In this document: one piece after another, positions 15,684 through 25,533 of the stretch
Layout: each line of letters starts with the position of its first letter
How positions within the stretch are numbered: the first letter of the stretch is position 1
Source: Lachnospiraceae bacterium
GTDB taxonomy: Bacteria > Bacillota > Clostridia > Lachnospirales > Lachnospiraceae
NCBI GenBank assembly: GCA_015056815.1
Contig: SVFN01000027.1
Coordinates: forward strand, 2,581 to 65,197
Length of the DNA: 62,617 nt
Direction of reading: 5' to 3'
Position numbers and translations under genes: made by a program
The notes under the pieces: model-generated
What the model was told of the DNA's origin: nothing
Databases searched by the model: none
Seen by the model: only the letters and a program-made list of their open reading frames with translations

Positions 15684-17039
15684 TTATTCCTTTATCTGTG
15701 TTGCGATATCACAGTCGATCTCAATATACTCCGATCCGTTAAAACGTGCTACCGTAACCGGAAAAACCTCACCCGGGGAAGCCTCCATCAGCAATTCCTG
15801 ATACTCCTGATAAGATGTTACTTCCTTATCTTTCGCCCGAATGACCACATCACCCTTGGTAATGCCTGCATTCATGGCCGGTGAATCAATGTCAACCTCT
15901 GTGATATAAGCCCCGAACGGAATATTCAGCTCCTTATGTGCTTCCTGCGTTACATCCATACCATGGATACCGGCATAGGCTCTCCTTTCACTGTTGGAAA
16001 GTTTCTCAATCAATTCATGAACATCCTGAATGGAAATTGCACTCAGAAGATGATTACCGCCTGCCTCCATGGAAGCTTTGGTCACGATCCCAAGAATATC
16101 TCCCTCTGCATTGATCAGGACACCATTGGCCTGATTATTGGCATAAATATCGGAAGCCAGCAGTTGATAGGAGGCATCAGCCAGTCTCATCTGTGTTCCC
16201 TCGGAATTAATGGTCCCGTAAGAAATACTTCCAAAGTCTCCCCTGGGACTCCCGATCGCTATCACAAATCTGCCAAGGATATCAGCCTGCTTCACTTTGC
16301 CAAAAGAAGCGTAGGAAAATGTTTCTCTGGTTTCTTTTTCCACCGCATCACTATCCACTGCAAAGACACCCAATCCGGTATCATAATCAGAGTCTTTTAA
16401 ACTTGCCGTCGCTACGGATCCATCCGCAAAAGTCACACTGTAACTATCTGCATTGCTTAAATGTGCATTGTCCGCCACGATCAGAAACTGGGAATCATAA
16501 TCCGCCACCAGAATCCCCGTCACACTGTTTTCCCGTTCGACCGACTGCTGGAACCAGTCTGTACCGGTTTTCACTCCGGTGACTTTTACCAGACATTTCC
16601 CGGTCTTTTGGGAAACCTCATACAGTTCATCATAAAAGGCCTCGAATGCCTCGATCCCCATGTTCTCACTGCGGCGCACTGCAGACTTCGCCGCTTCCTC
16701 CGCTGCTGCCTCCGCCGCCGCTTTCGCCGCCTCCGTCACTTCTTCTTCCGCATCTTTTTCCGTCAGGAATTCTTCCGGCGATACCTCATCCTGTATTTCC
16801 GGAAGCTGCACTTTTTTGATTTTCTCCGGATATAATATATTACTGATGATCGGTTCTAAGACCAGAAAGGTAATGCAGGCAACGATCGCAAAGATCGCTG
16901 CACCTGCTCCGATCAGAAATGTACGCTTAAACAGTCTGACTTTGTTGACCGGTTTGGAACGGATCTGCTCAGACAAAAAACGATATTCTTCGCCTTCTCC
17001 CTCATCCGGTGCAAGGTTGTCGTTTTCTTTCTCACTCAT
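15684..17039 (-). CDS. membrane-anchored HtrA-like protein lacking the catalytic triad
   Basis: A 451-residue protein with HtrA/DegP layout: short cytoplasmic tail, one membrane helix (about residues 37-60), an acidic Ala/Glu linker, a trypsin-like domain (about 145-330) and a C-terminal PDZ domain (about 345-440: GIHGMDVT ... FGAYITEVDIDSPAMNAGITKGDVVIRAKDKEV). Each triad position is changed. The His block usually reads TNxHV but here is ADNAHL; the Asp block DTDLAVL is DTGLGVF; the Ser block NPGNSGGP is NNQANGVL. The fold-defining GSPRG and GTI segments remain. It is therefore probably a non-proteolytic scaffold or sensor at the membrane. Conserved length argues against simple decay. It lies 114 bases upstream of the YhaM-like gene on the same strand. 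Confidence 0.85.
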   Translation of the reverse strand: MSEKENDNLAPDEGEGEEYRFLSEQIRSKPVNKVRLFKRTFLIGAGAAIFAIVACITFLVLEPIISNILYPEKIKKVQLPEIQDEVSPEEFLTEKDAEEEVTEAAKAAAEAAAEEAAKSAVRRSENMGIEAFEAFYDELYEVSQKTGKCLVKVTGVKTGTDWFQQSVERENSVTGILVADYDSQFLIVADNAHLSNADSYSVTFADGSVATASLKDSDYDTGLGVFAVDSDAVEKETRETFSYASFGKVKQADILGRFVIAIGSPRGDFGSISYGTINSEGTQMRLADASYQLLASDIYANNQANGVLINAEGDILGIVTKASMEAGGNHLLSAISIQDVHELIEKLSNSERRAYAGIHGMDVTQEAHKELNIPFGAYITEVDIDSPAMNAGITKGDVVIRAKDKEVTSYQEYQELLMEASPGEVFPVTVARFNGSEYIEIDCDIATQIKE

Positions 17040-17242
17040 ATTACTCTCCTGTTCTATGATAACGCTTTTCCAAAATCCTCTTTTCAGTATAACGAATCTG
17101 ATTTTTGCTGTAAAGAGGACGTTGGTATTGACAATCTGTTGATCGTTGGTTTTCCTCCGTTCCCCGATTACACAGCCTGTTTTTCAGCAGGCACTTTGGG
17201 GCATGCAGATGTAGTCTGCCATGTCGCTGTCCGGATCACGAT

Positions 17243-17890
17243 TTATCCCTCCATCGAGTTGCGGTCTCCGCGCAGGATCCTGTTGCGGTCGGAACCGGAT
17301 AATTTCACCAGCTTCCCTCTGCGGTCGTAATAGGTCAGAAGATCCGATTTTTTTACATGAGTTCCGCTTTGTCCTTCCTGTATCTGTGTCACATCTGCCC
17401 CGGTATCCATGCTCCGTTTCGCTGACTCGACAGTATTCTGCTGCACTTGCACCGCTTCCGGCTGTATTTCCTCTATCGAAGTTTCCTCCTTGACATTCTC
17501 CTCCACGATCACTTCCGAATCCGAATTCCAGAAATTGATCAGGGCTGTCTTTAACTGCTCCCAAAATAAAGACATACGTCCGGTAAATGTTCTCAGGAGA
17601 TTTTTTGCTCCTGCCAGGGCTTTTTCAAAAGAGAAGCTGCTTCCGGCTTCTTCCGTCCGCTCAGCGCCCGATTGTCCGTAGGATCCGTTCTGACCGCTTT
17701 TTTGTCCGGAAAGCTCTAATACCACTCCGCCTTTTGCATCTTCTGTTTCTTTGGTTTGCTCTTTTTGCGCGTCTTTTCTATAGTCCAGGGTAAACTTTTC
17801 ACCGCCCTGCAATGTCCTGCCGGCCTGTGCATCTATTCCCTTTTCCACTCTCTGATAAGATGAATATCCATTTCCTACCGGATCGATCAT
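17243..17890 (-). CDS. hypothetical protein, about 215 aa
   Basis: An intact frame starting MIDPVGNGYSSYQRVEKG; GGGAG precedes ATG 17890, so the longer frame to 17932 is unlikely. No signal peptide or transmembrane helix. The middle is rich in Gly/Ser/Gln/Glu and predicted flexible; a helical stretch (FEKALAGAKNLLRTFTGRMSLFWEQLKTALINFW) looks amphipathic. The C-terminus ends KKSDLLTYYDRRGKLVKLSGSDRNRIL. Proteins of this shape are found in Lachnospiraceae near the HtrA-like gene, to my recollection, but no function is known to me. Confidence 0.6.
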   Translation of the reverse strand: MIDPVGNGYSSYQRVEKGIDAQAGRTLQGGEKFTLDYRKDAQKEQTKETEDAKGGVVLELSGQKSGQNGSYGQSGAERTEEAGSSFSFEKALAGAKNLLRTFTGRMSLFWEQLKTALINFWNSDSEVIVEENVKEETSIEEIQPEAVQVQQNTVESAKRSMDTGADVTQIQEGQSGTHVKKSDLLTYYDRRGKLVKLSGSDRNRILRGDRNSMEG

Positions 17891-18045
17891 AGGCAGCTCC
17901 CTTCTACTATTTAAAGTACCGTATCCAGACAATCAATCTTTTCCCTCCACTTATAGGATACGGTTGCTTTCTTAAAATAGCAAGGGCTTTTTTTATATGT
18001 GAAAAAACTGTCGTAACGGAATACGGCAAACTCCCCGTCAATAAG

Positions 18046-18076
18046 ACAGGAGGACGTTTTGTCTTCGTCCCCCTGT
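18046..18076 (-). terminator. possible terminator hairpin after the secreted esterase gene
   Basis: On the minus strand ACAGGGGGACG pairs with CGTCCTCCTGT (one mismatch) around a 9-base loop, 12 bases after the stop at 18088. The following tract is only weakly T-rich. Confidence 0.45.
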
Positions 18077-18087
18077 TTCCTTCGCGG

Positions 18088-21000
18088 CTATTTTATTGTT
18101 ACCGACTTACTCTTAGACCATTCAGAGTATACTTTCTTTCCGTTTACTTTCTTATAGGTACGGATCCTTACGTAATATTTCACTCCTTTCTTTAATCCTT
18201 TTACTGTCATGGACGTTTTCTTTACTGCCGCGTTCTTCGTCTTTACTCCTTTGGTAAAGCGCTTATTTTTTGCAAACTGTACTTCATAACCATTTGTGTC
18301 TTTGATCTGCTTTTTCCATTTCACTGTTACCTTGCCGTCATTTACTTTTACACTCTTAAGCTTCGTCGGCTGCGGATTTACCACAACTGCCTGCGCTGCT
18401 TTTTTTGCAGCTTCTGCTTTTTTTGCTTCCTCGGCCTTTCTTGCCTCTTCAGCCTTCCTTGCCTCCTCGGTCTTTCTTGCTTCTTCGGCTTTTCTTTCTT
18501 CTTCAACCTTCTTTGCCGTTTCCAATGCACTCTCCGCTGCACTCAGAAGCTCAGTCTTCTCTCCGACCAGTGCTTTTTCTTCTTCTGTAAGTGCATCATA
18601 GGCTTCTCTTGCTTCCCGGATCGCATCTTCGCTCTCTAACGTCACCTCTCCGATCGCGTCGATCTTAGAAATGACTGCCTGTGCTTTTGCGACAGACTCC
18701 TTACTCATGACAGACTGCGTTCCAAGACTTACCGATGCATTCCCTAAGGCTGCGGACACGCTCACCGTATAGGCCTCTTTTGCATCAAAATCTGTGCTCT
18801 CCACTGAGATGGTTTCCTCTTTGTCTGCTTTGCCGGAAAATGCGCTGGTTCTCACTGCATAATAAACAGTTTTTCCTCTCTGTTCTACACGCACTGACAC
18901 CGGAATGATCACATCTGCTGCCATCATCTCGTCGCTATCCGCCGCCGGAACCTGATTCTTATATTCTTTAATCTTTTCGGAAGCCTTCAGCTGATAAATA
19001 ATCGTCAGCCTGCCATCCTCTTCCTTCGTTTCCACCTGACCGCTTATTGCCTCCTGTGCCTGTTCTTTGCTGATATCGGGCTGCGCATCTGTCTGATAAG
19101 CAAAGGAATCGATCACATAGGGCAGATAGAAGCTGCTGTCATGTTCGCCTTCCTCCAGCTCAAAGAAATGCTCTGCCTTTGCACTTCGCAATTTCTGATC
19201 CAGCCTGATTGCAGGAATGCCGAATTTATACAGATCGCGGTTGCCGGAAACAAAATATTGTCTGTAATACTTTAAGAACGTATCACTTGCATTTAATGCT
19301 TTCTCCAGCGGATTGCCTCCCATATTGATCGCCCCGAAATAACTGATGATCCCGGAGAACAATTGCGGATTGTTCAATCCGATATTGTAGGAGCCGCTTC
19401 CTCCCATAGAAGCTCCTGCCGTAAAGCGGTATCTTGCATCGGGTATGGTACGGTAATGCTCTTCCACAAACGGAAGGATTTCCTGCGTTACCATTTTCTC
19501 CCATTCTCCCTGCCAGAAACCATTGTCATTACTGTCCGGGATCACCAGGATCATATCCTTGATCCTGCCTTCTGCGATTCCCGCATCCACGATCCGGTTC
19601 AATCCGTCCACGGCATAGGAATTGCTACTGGAGTTTAACTGATGGAACACATAGGCCGTCGGATAAAAACGATCCTCATTTTCCTTATCAAAATATCCTT
19701 CCGGCAGATAGATCAGGAAGTTTTCCATCTCTGTCTCATTTTCTGTTCCTAACGCCAGTGCCCTGTGTGCCGATGGGATCTGCTGTGAATAAAAGCGATC
19801 GTGCTCACCATAAAGACTCGCCACACCCTCCTCAATACGGTAATATTCATTTACGGATTCCTGTACGTTCTTTTCTCCCAGCTGATAGATACGGCTTGCC
19901 TGATAGTAGAAAAGATCATTCGCTTCAAACACGTTCACATCCTCATCCGTAAAGCTGACTGTTTCCGCCTCGGCCATCCGCTCTGAAATCTTTTGTATCA
20001 GCTCTGCCTTAGTGCTTCCGGACTGGAAATATTCTGCATCCACCGTTGCCGCATAAGCGCTCAGATCCTTCGCCGCAAATGCTTTTGCCTGCTCTTGTAC
20101 CGCTTTTTTAACCAGATCTGCTTTTTCCTGTGATGCAAATACACTCGGCTTACTGGTCAGTTTATTGTAAGCTGCTGCAGAATAAAGTCCCGGGTGTCCC
20201 CCGTACCAGCCACCGTCACCTGACTGATTGTGGGAAAGTACCATCATCACATTCTTACCGCCAATATTTAAGTCCTTGGAGTTGATGGAATAAATCCGTT
20301 CAGTATCCCAACAGTCCTTCTCATGCTGCCAGGTCGTCTCATTCAGACCGGTACAACCGATCTGTTTGCCGTTGATAAAGCAGATATCCGTCTCGTCAAA
20401 ATAACCGACCGGAACGATATATTCTCCCTGCGGAAAGTCTGCCGGGATATCGAATTCCTTGATATACCATCCATAGCCCGCATAGTATTTCATATTCGTT
20501 TCCTTGGAAAGTGTCTCATCCCACCATCCCAGACAGGGGTATACTTCCTCCCAGGTAAGATATTCTTCTGCTTTCGGCAATTCTCCCGGCGTCACTTCTT
20601 TTGCCGCCTTAAAATGCCAGCTTCCCAAAAGATCGATCAGCTGTTCCTCCGGAGCCTCACCGGTCGATGCAATCCGTACCAACGGCTTGGAATCCAGCAC
20701 CATCTCTTTTCCAAGAATATTGGCCGTCAGCGTAATGGTCGTACTGATGTTATGAATCACATTCGGCAGTTTGATCGGTGTCGCATTCACATATCCTTCT
20801 GCGTTTTCTTTGACACTTAGCGTAAGCTGCTGATCCTCCGCCACCTTCTCCCCGGTATCCGTATCCGTCATGGAAATTGTCAGAGTAAGCGGTGATTCCT
20901 TCGTTCCGCAATAGGCTGTATACAGATCACTCACAGTCAGCTTATATCCAGCCGTAATCTCTTTCTCTGTCCGGTAAGCCGCCTGCGGGGAAAGGGATAA

Positions 21001-21954
21001 AGAGGCAGTAAGCATATTTTTCACCAGTCTGCTTCCCATTCCTTCGATCGCCTCCGCAACGGAAGCCTCCAGAAACTTCTCATCATAGGAAGCGTTTTTT
21101 ACTTCCAGCTGCAGCGCATAAGCGTCTGCGTTTCCATAATACGAATAGTAAAATCCTCCATAAGCAGCACCCCGATTGATATAATAGGAAATGATATCAT
21201 TCGCTCCGTGCTCCTTATAAGCCTTTTCATCCTCTGAAGCGCTGTCCATATAGGTATAGAAGGAATTCGCGATCTGATTGGAAAACTTGCCATTCCCCTG
21301 TCCGCCATCCGTCGCGATGTCATAAAAATCACCATAGCTTGCAAGCCATGTATTGTCTGCACTGACATAATCACCGCCAATGCTTGCCATCATGCCAAAA
21401 AGTGCCGGAGAAGCGTTCCAGTTCTTTTCTCCGTCTGTGTAAGTTAAGATCGTTGCCAGATACCCTCCGTCATCCGCACCGATCACTCCACGCCCCATGG
21501 GATTTGCAACAGTATGATAATCCGTATCGATCTGGTCGATCAGCTTTTGTACTGCATCATAAACCTTTGCTCCCTGCGCGGAAAAATCCGTTTTTACCAC
21601 GATCACATCCTGGATCGTATCGCCGGTAAGTTTTTCTTCCACCGTCTTTAAAAATGTCTCACTGTAACTGCTTTTTCCATCCTCCGGCATCAGAAAAAGC
21701 ACCGGGTACTTCGTCTGGGTATCCTCATTGTCATAGTCTTTTGGAAGCATGACCGTATACGGGTACGCAACCCCATCCACCGTCAGTGTCTTCGCCGTTT
21801 CTGCCCCCGCCTTAAAGTCTTGTGTGATCTGTCCGTCTGCCCGGTCAGACCGTTTCGCTACTGCTTCCTTAGCAGATATATTCTGTGGCATCACCACCCC
21901 TGAAAATGCCAGAACTGCAGACAGCGATAAGGATAATAGTTTTTTACCCTTCAT
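18088..21954 (-). CDS. secreted multidomain esterase with one dead and one live esterase fold
   Basis: A 1288-residue exported protein. Signal peptide (KKLLSLSLSAVLAFSGVVMPQNISA), then an esterase-D/feruloyl-esterase-like alpha/beta domain (about 50-430) in which the nucleophile elbow reads GADDGG, so Ser is replaced by Asp (about residue 160). Next comes a jelly-roll-like module (about 450-610: WWDETLSKETNMKYYAGYGWYIKEFDIP, HNQSGDGGWYGG), a second complete esterase domain (about 740-990) with GASMGGSGS (about 848) and a late His in EEGEHDSSFYLPYVID, then a Lys/Glu/Ala-rich linker of KAEEA repeats and a C-terminal fibronectin type III-like domain. GAGGAGG precedes the ATG. It probably attacks esterified plant polysaccharide or peptides outside the cell, which is inference. 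The AraC gene upstream may control it. Confidence 0.82.
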   Translation of the reverse strand: MKGKKLLSLSLSAVLAFSGVVMPQNISAKEAVAKRSDRADGQITQDFKAGAETAKTLTVDGVAYPYTVMLPKDYDNEDTQTKYPVLFLMPEDGKSSYSETFLKTVEEKLTGDTIQDVIVVKTDFSAQGAKVYDAVQKLIDQIDTDYHTVANPMGRGVIGADDGGYLATILTYTDGEKNWNASPALFGMMASIGGDYVSADNTWLASYGDFYDIATDGGQGNGKFSNQIANSFYTYMDSASEDEKAYKEHGANDIISYYINRGAAYGGFYYSYYGNADAYALQLEVKNASYDEKFLEASVAEAIEGMGSRLVKNMLTASLSLSPQAAYRTEKEITAGYKLTVSDLYTAYCGTKESPLTLTISMTDTDTGEKVAEDQQLTLSVKENAEGYVNATPIKLPNVIHNISTTITLTANILGKEMVLDSKPLVRIASTGEAPEEQLIDLLGSWHFKAAKEVTPGELPKAEEYLTWEEVYPCLGWWDETLSKETNMKYYAGYGWYIKEFDIPADFPQGEYIVPVGYFDETDICFINGKQIGCTGLNETTWQHEKDCWDTERIYSINSKDLNIGGKNVMMVLSHNQSGDGGWYGGHPGLYSAAAYNKLTSKPSVFASQEKADLVKKAVQEQAKAFAAKDLSAYAATVDAEYFQSGSTKAELIQKISERMAEAETVSFTDEDVNVFEANDLFYYQASRIYQLGEKNVQESVNEYYRIEEGVASLYGEHDRFYSQQIPSAHRALALGTENETEMENFLIYLPEGYFDKENEDRFYPTAYVFHQLNSSSNSYAVDGLNRIVDAGIAEGRIKDMILVIPDSNDNGFWQGEWEKMVTQEILPFVEEHYRTIPDARYRFTAGASMGGSGSYNIGLNNPQLFSGIISYFGAINMGGNPLEKALNASDTFLKYYRQYFVSGNRDLYKFGIPAIRLDQKLRSAKAEHFFELEEGEHDSSFYLPYVIDSFAYQTDAQPDISKEQAQEAISGQVETKEEDGRLTIIYQLKASEKIKEYKNQVPAADSDEMMAADVIIPVSVRVEQRGKTVYYAVRTSAFSGKADKEETISVESTDFDAKEAYTVSVSAALGNASVSLGTQSVMSKESVAKAQAVISKIDAIGEVTLESEDAIREAREAYDALTEEEKALVGEKTELLSAAESALETAKKVEEERKAEEARKTEEARKAEEARKAEEAKKAEAAKKAAQAVVVNPQPTKLKSVKVNDGKVTVKWKKQIKDTNGYEVQFAKNKRFTKGVKTKNAAVKKTSMTVKGLKKGVKYYVRIRTYKKVNGKKVYSEWSKSKSVTIK

Positions 21955-22117
21955 ATAGATAACCTCCTCCCATATAAGCGAAAAGGCTCTTTAACACCTT
22001 TCCGCTTACGATTCTAAGAGGATTATAACGTTTTTACCTGTATATTTTAATGGAACATTTTGACTTGCTGTTTGATGTTTTTTGACATGAAACAAACAGA
22101 CTTCTTTGACGTGTATC

Positions 22118-23164
22118 CTAGAAACGCCTCTGAGGCGGCTGTACGTTCTTGGACCGGTACTCCGACGGAGTCATGTTGTACATATTCCGGAACTGTCTGT
22201 TGAAATGTTCTAAGGAGCGATACCCCACCACCTCGCTGATCTCACTGATCTTTAACGTGCTCTCCTTTAGCAGCCTGCAGGTCGCATTCAGACGATATTC
22301 CTGTATCAGCTTCGTGAAATTCTTCCCGGTCAGCCGGACCACCAGACGACTTAAGTAGCCTTCACTATATCCGAAATGTACTGCCGTTTTGGACAATGTG
22401 GTGTCCATGAAGTTCTTCCGAAGATAGGTCAAAAGCTCCAGCTCCTGCTTGTTCTGCCCCGACACATAGTACTGGTCAAAATTGCGGATCAGAAGAAGAA
22501 ACGTATACATCATCAAAAAGTGCAGGGATTTGTCATAGTATTTCCTGTGGTTATAGTATTCCAGATACATCCGGCAGATACTGTGCCAGACCTCGGAATC
22601 CGTCTCTGTCTTAAAATAAAGATAGGGAGCCCGCTCCGTCCCCTGCAAGCACTGTCTGAAAAAATTAGCCAGAATACTGTCGTCGGACAAAACCTCATAA
22701 AACGCCGTATGAAACGTGCTTTTGCGAAGCGAGATATTCAGGATGATATCCTCATCCGCCATCGCCTCTATGGAGTGCTTCACACCGTCCGGCAAAATGC
22801 AGATATCTCCCGCCTTCATTTCCAGCACCGTTTTATCTCCCACCCGGTTGATACAGCTTCCCTCCACGACACAGATGATCTCAAAATAGGTATGCGAATG
22901 AAAATAGGTCGGCGTATAGCGCGAATGCTTCCAGACCGCGATATCCACTCCTGTCGAAAAGATCGGCTCCACTTCCGGAAATTCATCGAATACATCTCCA
23001 AGCTCCGGAACTGTCAGATACTCCCTGCGGATATACTCTTTATCCAGACTGTTCAGATAACTCTGATAAGCTTTTGGTCCTTCCATTTTTTTCGCATATA
23101 GATTTTTATAAAACATTTCATGCGCATCCCACCTGTGCGCAAGTGCTGCAAAATCTTTTTCCAT
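22118..23164 (-). CDS. AraC-family transcriptional regulator
   Basis: A 348-residue regulator with an N-terminal cupin-type ligand domain (YFHSHTYFEIICVVEGSCINRVGDKTVLEMKAGDICILPDGVKHSIEA) and a C-terminal double HTH (TTLSKTAVHFGYSEGYLSRLVVRLTGKNFTKLIQEYRLNATCRLLKESTLKISEISEVVGYRSLEHFNRQFRNMYNMTPSEYR). The first HTH helix and the second are both intact. Such proteins sense sugars or similar small molecules and switch on carbohydrate genes. It sits upstream of the esterase gene, 163 bases away on the same strand, so that gene is its likely target. Confidence 0.92.
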   Translation of the reverse strand: MEKDFAALAHRWDAHEMFYKNLYAKKMEGPKAYQSYLNSLDKEYIRREYLTVPELGDVFDEFPEVEPIFSTGVDIAVWKHSRYTPTYFHSHTYFEIICVVEGSCINRVGDKTVLEMKAGDICILPDGVKHSIEAMADEDIILNISLRKSTFHTAFYEVLSDDSILANFFRQCLQGTERAPYLYFKTETDSEVWHSICRMYLEYYNHRKYYDKSLHFLMMYTFLLLIRNFDQYYVSGQNKQELELLTYLRKNFMDTTLSKTAVHFGYSEGYLSRLVVRLTGKNFTKLIQEYRLNATCRLLKESTLKISEISEVVGYRSLEHFNRQFRNMYNMTPSEYRSKNVQPPQRRF

Positions 23165-23474
23165 AATTTCCCCTTTTCCTTGTCATGAACCATCACTTTT
23201 TTGCACAAATGCAATATAACAATTACCACCGTATGCAATGCGGTCCGGAGTCTGCTTTTCATCTGAATCTTTCTATTCTTTCTCCATTCTTCTTCCCGGT
23301 TGGATCTGGCAGTATATCTCGGGAGTTCATATAACATCGATAAGAAAAATCCATGGTAATGTAAACATCTTCACCTTCCCTTCGCTCCGATGTTTTTTTC
23401 ATATATCCGGTAAAGAATAAAAGCATGGCTATTTTTCGCCCAAATGACTCGCTAACTTAAGTCCCCCTGAGTCA
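23165..23474. other. 310-bp gap, no gene seen
   Basis: Gene-free region between the AraC start and the end of the C39-like peptidase. It should hold the AraC promoter (minus strand) but I cannot place one with confidence, and I see no repeat, RNA gene or intact frame. Confidence 0.4.
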
Positions 23475-24131
23475 TTATTCCACGGAATAGAGTGTGTTCT
23501 TCTCAAACAATCCAATTGCAAATCCCATTCGCATGAATAATGGCATATGTTCATACGCCCGGAAGCTGGTGCGCTCCAATAATTCTTCCAGCGTCAGCAC
23601 TTCGTAATAGCCATAGGGATTTGCAACCGTAATCGTATCATTTGGAATGTCAGCGCCTACAATCAAGGAATAATGCAGCGTCCATTCATCCCCATACATC
23701 GCCGCCCATTCAAAGGGAACCGGCTTGCCGGATTCTAAGGTGTCATACATGATATCGATAAACTCGGTATTCTTCACGTACTTGTGCATGGTCGTGGTAT
23801 ATTCCGGGAACTGCTTGTTCATCTCCTTGCAAAAATTTTTGCCGGAGGAAGTCACAACTGTTCCGTATTCATCGAAGAGACTATCCTCTGTCACATTTCC
23901 CCCATTCCATGCAGAGAACATCTCAATGACCGCATATCCACAAGAAATGTGTTGCTGAATCACTTCCACGTCAGCTACTTTTACCGGATTCTGATACTTC
24001 GGATCCGTATACACCGCCGAATAATCGTCCTGCGTTAGCGTAGTACGAATGCTGACAATTAGGAGCAATACAAGGGGGATTGCTACCAACACGGCTAAGA
24101 TTATTCCTGTGATTTTTGCTGCTTTTTTCAT
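23475..24131 (-). CDS. membrane-anchored C39-like cysteine peptidase
   Basis: A 218-residue protein with an N-terminal membrane helix (IILAVLVAIPLVLLLIVSI) and a papain-like C39_2 fold. The likely catalytic Cys is in QQHISCGYAVIEM (about residue 64), the His in DEWTLHYSLIVGAD (about 153) and the third residue Asp/Asn in ANPYGYYEVLTLEEL. The first helix carries the usual Cys in the middle of a QxxxxCG motif. Proteins of this class cut small peptides or act as inactive relatives; the substrate is unknown. No clear operon partner; the gene upstream is IS debris. Confidence 0.8.
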   Translation of the reverse strand: MKKAAKITGIILAVLVAIPLVLLLIVSIRTTLTQDDYSAVYTDPKYQNPVKVADVEVIQQHISCGYAVIEMFSAWNGGNVTEDSLFDEYGTVVTSSGKNFCKEMNKQFPEYTTTMHKYVKNTEFIDIMYDTLESGKPVPFEWAAMYGDEWTLHYSLIVGADIPNDTITVANPYGYYEVLTLEELLERTSFRAYEHMPLFMRMGFAIGLFEKNTLYSVE

Positions 24132-24203
24132 CTTTCTTCCTTTTCTTTCCTTTATTTTGGTCCCCGTCCCCAGGGGCCATCTCCCTACAATTCGTTAAGG
24201 AAA

Positions 24204-24280
24204 GAATCGAAGGTGGTGCAAACGAAAAAGCAGCCTTGAACTCTTCGATAACTGCCCTTTCGTTTGCATCAATTTCGATT
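24204..24280. repeat. imperfect 77-bp inverted repeat
   Basis: Ends AATCGAA and TTTCGATT enclose GGTGCAAACGAAA and TTTCGTTTGCATC, an imperfect hairpin with about 20 matched positions per arm. It lies between the C39-like gene and the transposase debris. It may be an element end or an intergenic hairpin; I cannot tell. Confidence 0.5.
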
Positions 24281-24351
24281 TATCCTGGTTGAACAAAGCG
24301 CGTCCGGGTAGCTGGTATATATGGGTATTCAATCCATGCGCTCTTTGACAT

Positions 24352-25136
24352 TCAGTATAACATATATTGGCTGAAATGGATATCGTAAGTATTAAAATTC
24401 ATTCTCAGCGCAACACAAATAAGCCTCCATAGGAAGCCTGAAAAGAGTATTCGACTACTGGTTTTTAACACAGCAAGTGTGGCTTCGGTCGTATACAGTA
24501 CTGATTCGATGGTAACCGGATGATGGTTCCGCCGCAGGATAAACACCTGCAAACATCTTTGTTGTAGAGAAACTTGATAATCGCAGGCGCATCAAGATCC
24601 TTTAGCCGGGATATGTATTTCTTACAGCCTAACAGGTTGCGGCACAAGGTTATTTTCTTATTCTTGTTGCGTGATGACAGATTCTGCTCCACGAAAAGGC
24701 TTTTTGCAGTAGGGAATCCATTCCTTGGAATAACAGGAATCCAGGAGTTTCTTGAAGGCATAATGATTTTTCAGTGGCTCTGCCGCACCGTGGAATTCAA
24801 GCTCTCCATCTGACCAGAGCTGTTTTAATGCCTCAAGATACTTGCCGCGGAACACTCTGGAAATAACCTTGGTGGGAAGAAAGAAATCTTCGCCATTGTC
24901 TTTCCATTGATTTTTAGAATCAAGACCGCCGCCGAGCACAATGGTATGGATATGCGGATGGAAATACAGCCGCAGTCTTCGCATACGCTTAGGTTTACTC
25001 CAAAAGCACCAGTCTTACAATTCATGATGTGATAAGCAGCCTTGCGCTGAACTGCGGAAAGTTTATGACTTCGCTCGTATTCAGGGTAAAACCTGTTAAA
25101 TACATCCTGAATAGTCACGGTACATTCACTGCTCAT
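24352..25136 (-). pseudogene. IS91-family (HUH) transposase, broken into frames
   Basis: Three minus-strand frames together read as an IS91/ISCR-type rolling-circle transposase. The first (MSSECTVTIQDVFNRFYPEYERSHKLSAVQRKAAYHIMNCKTGAFGVNLSVCEDCG) is the N-terminal zinc-binding region. The second carries FHPHIHTIVLGGGL, the HUH metal motif, and FRGKYLEALKQLW. The third (LLGCKKYISRLKDLDAPAIIKFLYNKDVCRC) is the C-terminal part with the Cys-rich end. Frameshifts separate them, so the element cannot encode transposase now. An integrase fragment lies just upstream, as often seen beside this family. Confidence 0.75.
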
Positions 25137-25300
25137 GCCTCGCCGCCTTTTAGATCATCAAAAGGGCTGCGGATGCCGACACTCTTAATCCGGAAGAATA
25201 CATAGTAGCGATGATTGCTTTATGTTTAAGGTTGGGCGTGTGGTCAATGATGCTCTGCATTTCATTCCTTGACAGGACAGTTGGCAAAGAATGATCCAGC
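25137..25300 (-). pseudogene. tyrosine recombinase fragment
   Basis: One minus-strand frame reads SRNEMQSIIDHTPNLKHKAIIATMYSSG, the part of a tyrosine recombinase core that leads to the catalytic Arg region, then breaks. No complete frame exists. It belongs with the IS91-type debris next to it. Confidence 0.55.
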
Positions 25301-25301
25301 T

Positions 25302-25460
25302 TCATTCTGGGAATGTCCTCATCATCCTTTTATTATTTCTTATGAGCCGACTCACATAGGGCGCAGAGGTTCCGACTTCCTCGGCGAGTTTTGCCTGGGT
25401 GACTCTGCCCTCTATGCACTTCACTTTAACATCGACTTCAACATTGTTTTTAAGCATATT
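25302..25460 (-). pseudogene. truncated HTH protein fragment
   Basis: A short frame (MNMLKNNVEVDVKVKCIEGRVTQAKLAEEVGTSAPYVSRLIRNNKRMMRTF) carries an XRE-type HTH but ends early, without the C-terminal half such proteins usually have. GAGGG precedes the internal ATG at 25460. It appears to be part of the IS91 debris. Confidence 0.45.
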
Positions 25461-25533
25461 CATTGCCCTCGTACAACAGTTACTTTTCATCGTTTTTTGT
25501 TGTATGTCCTATGCTTTTACTAATATGACCTTA

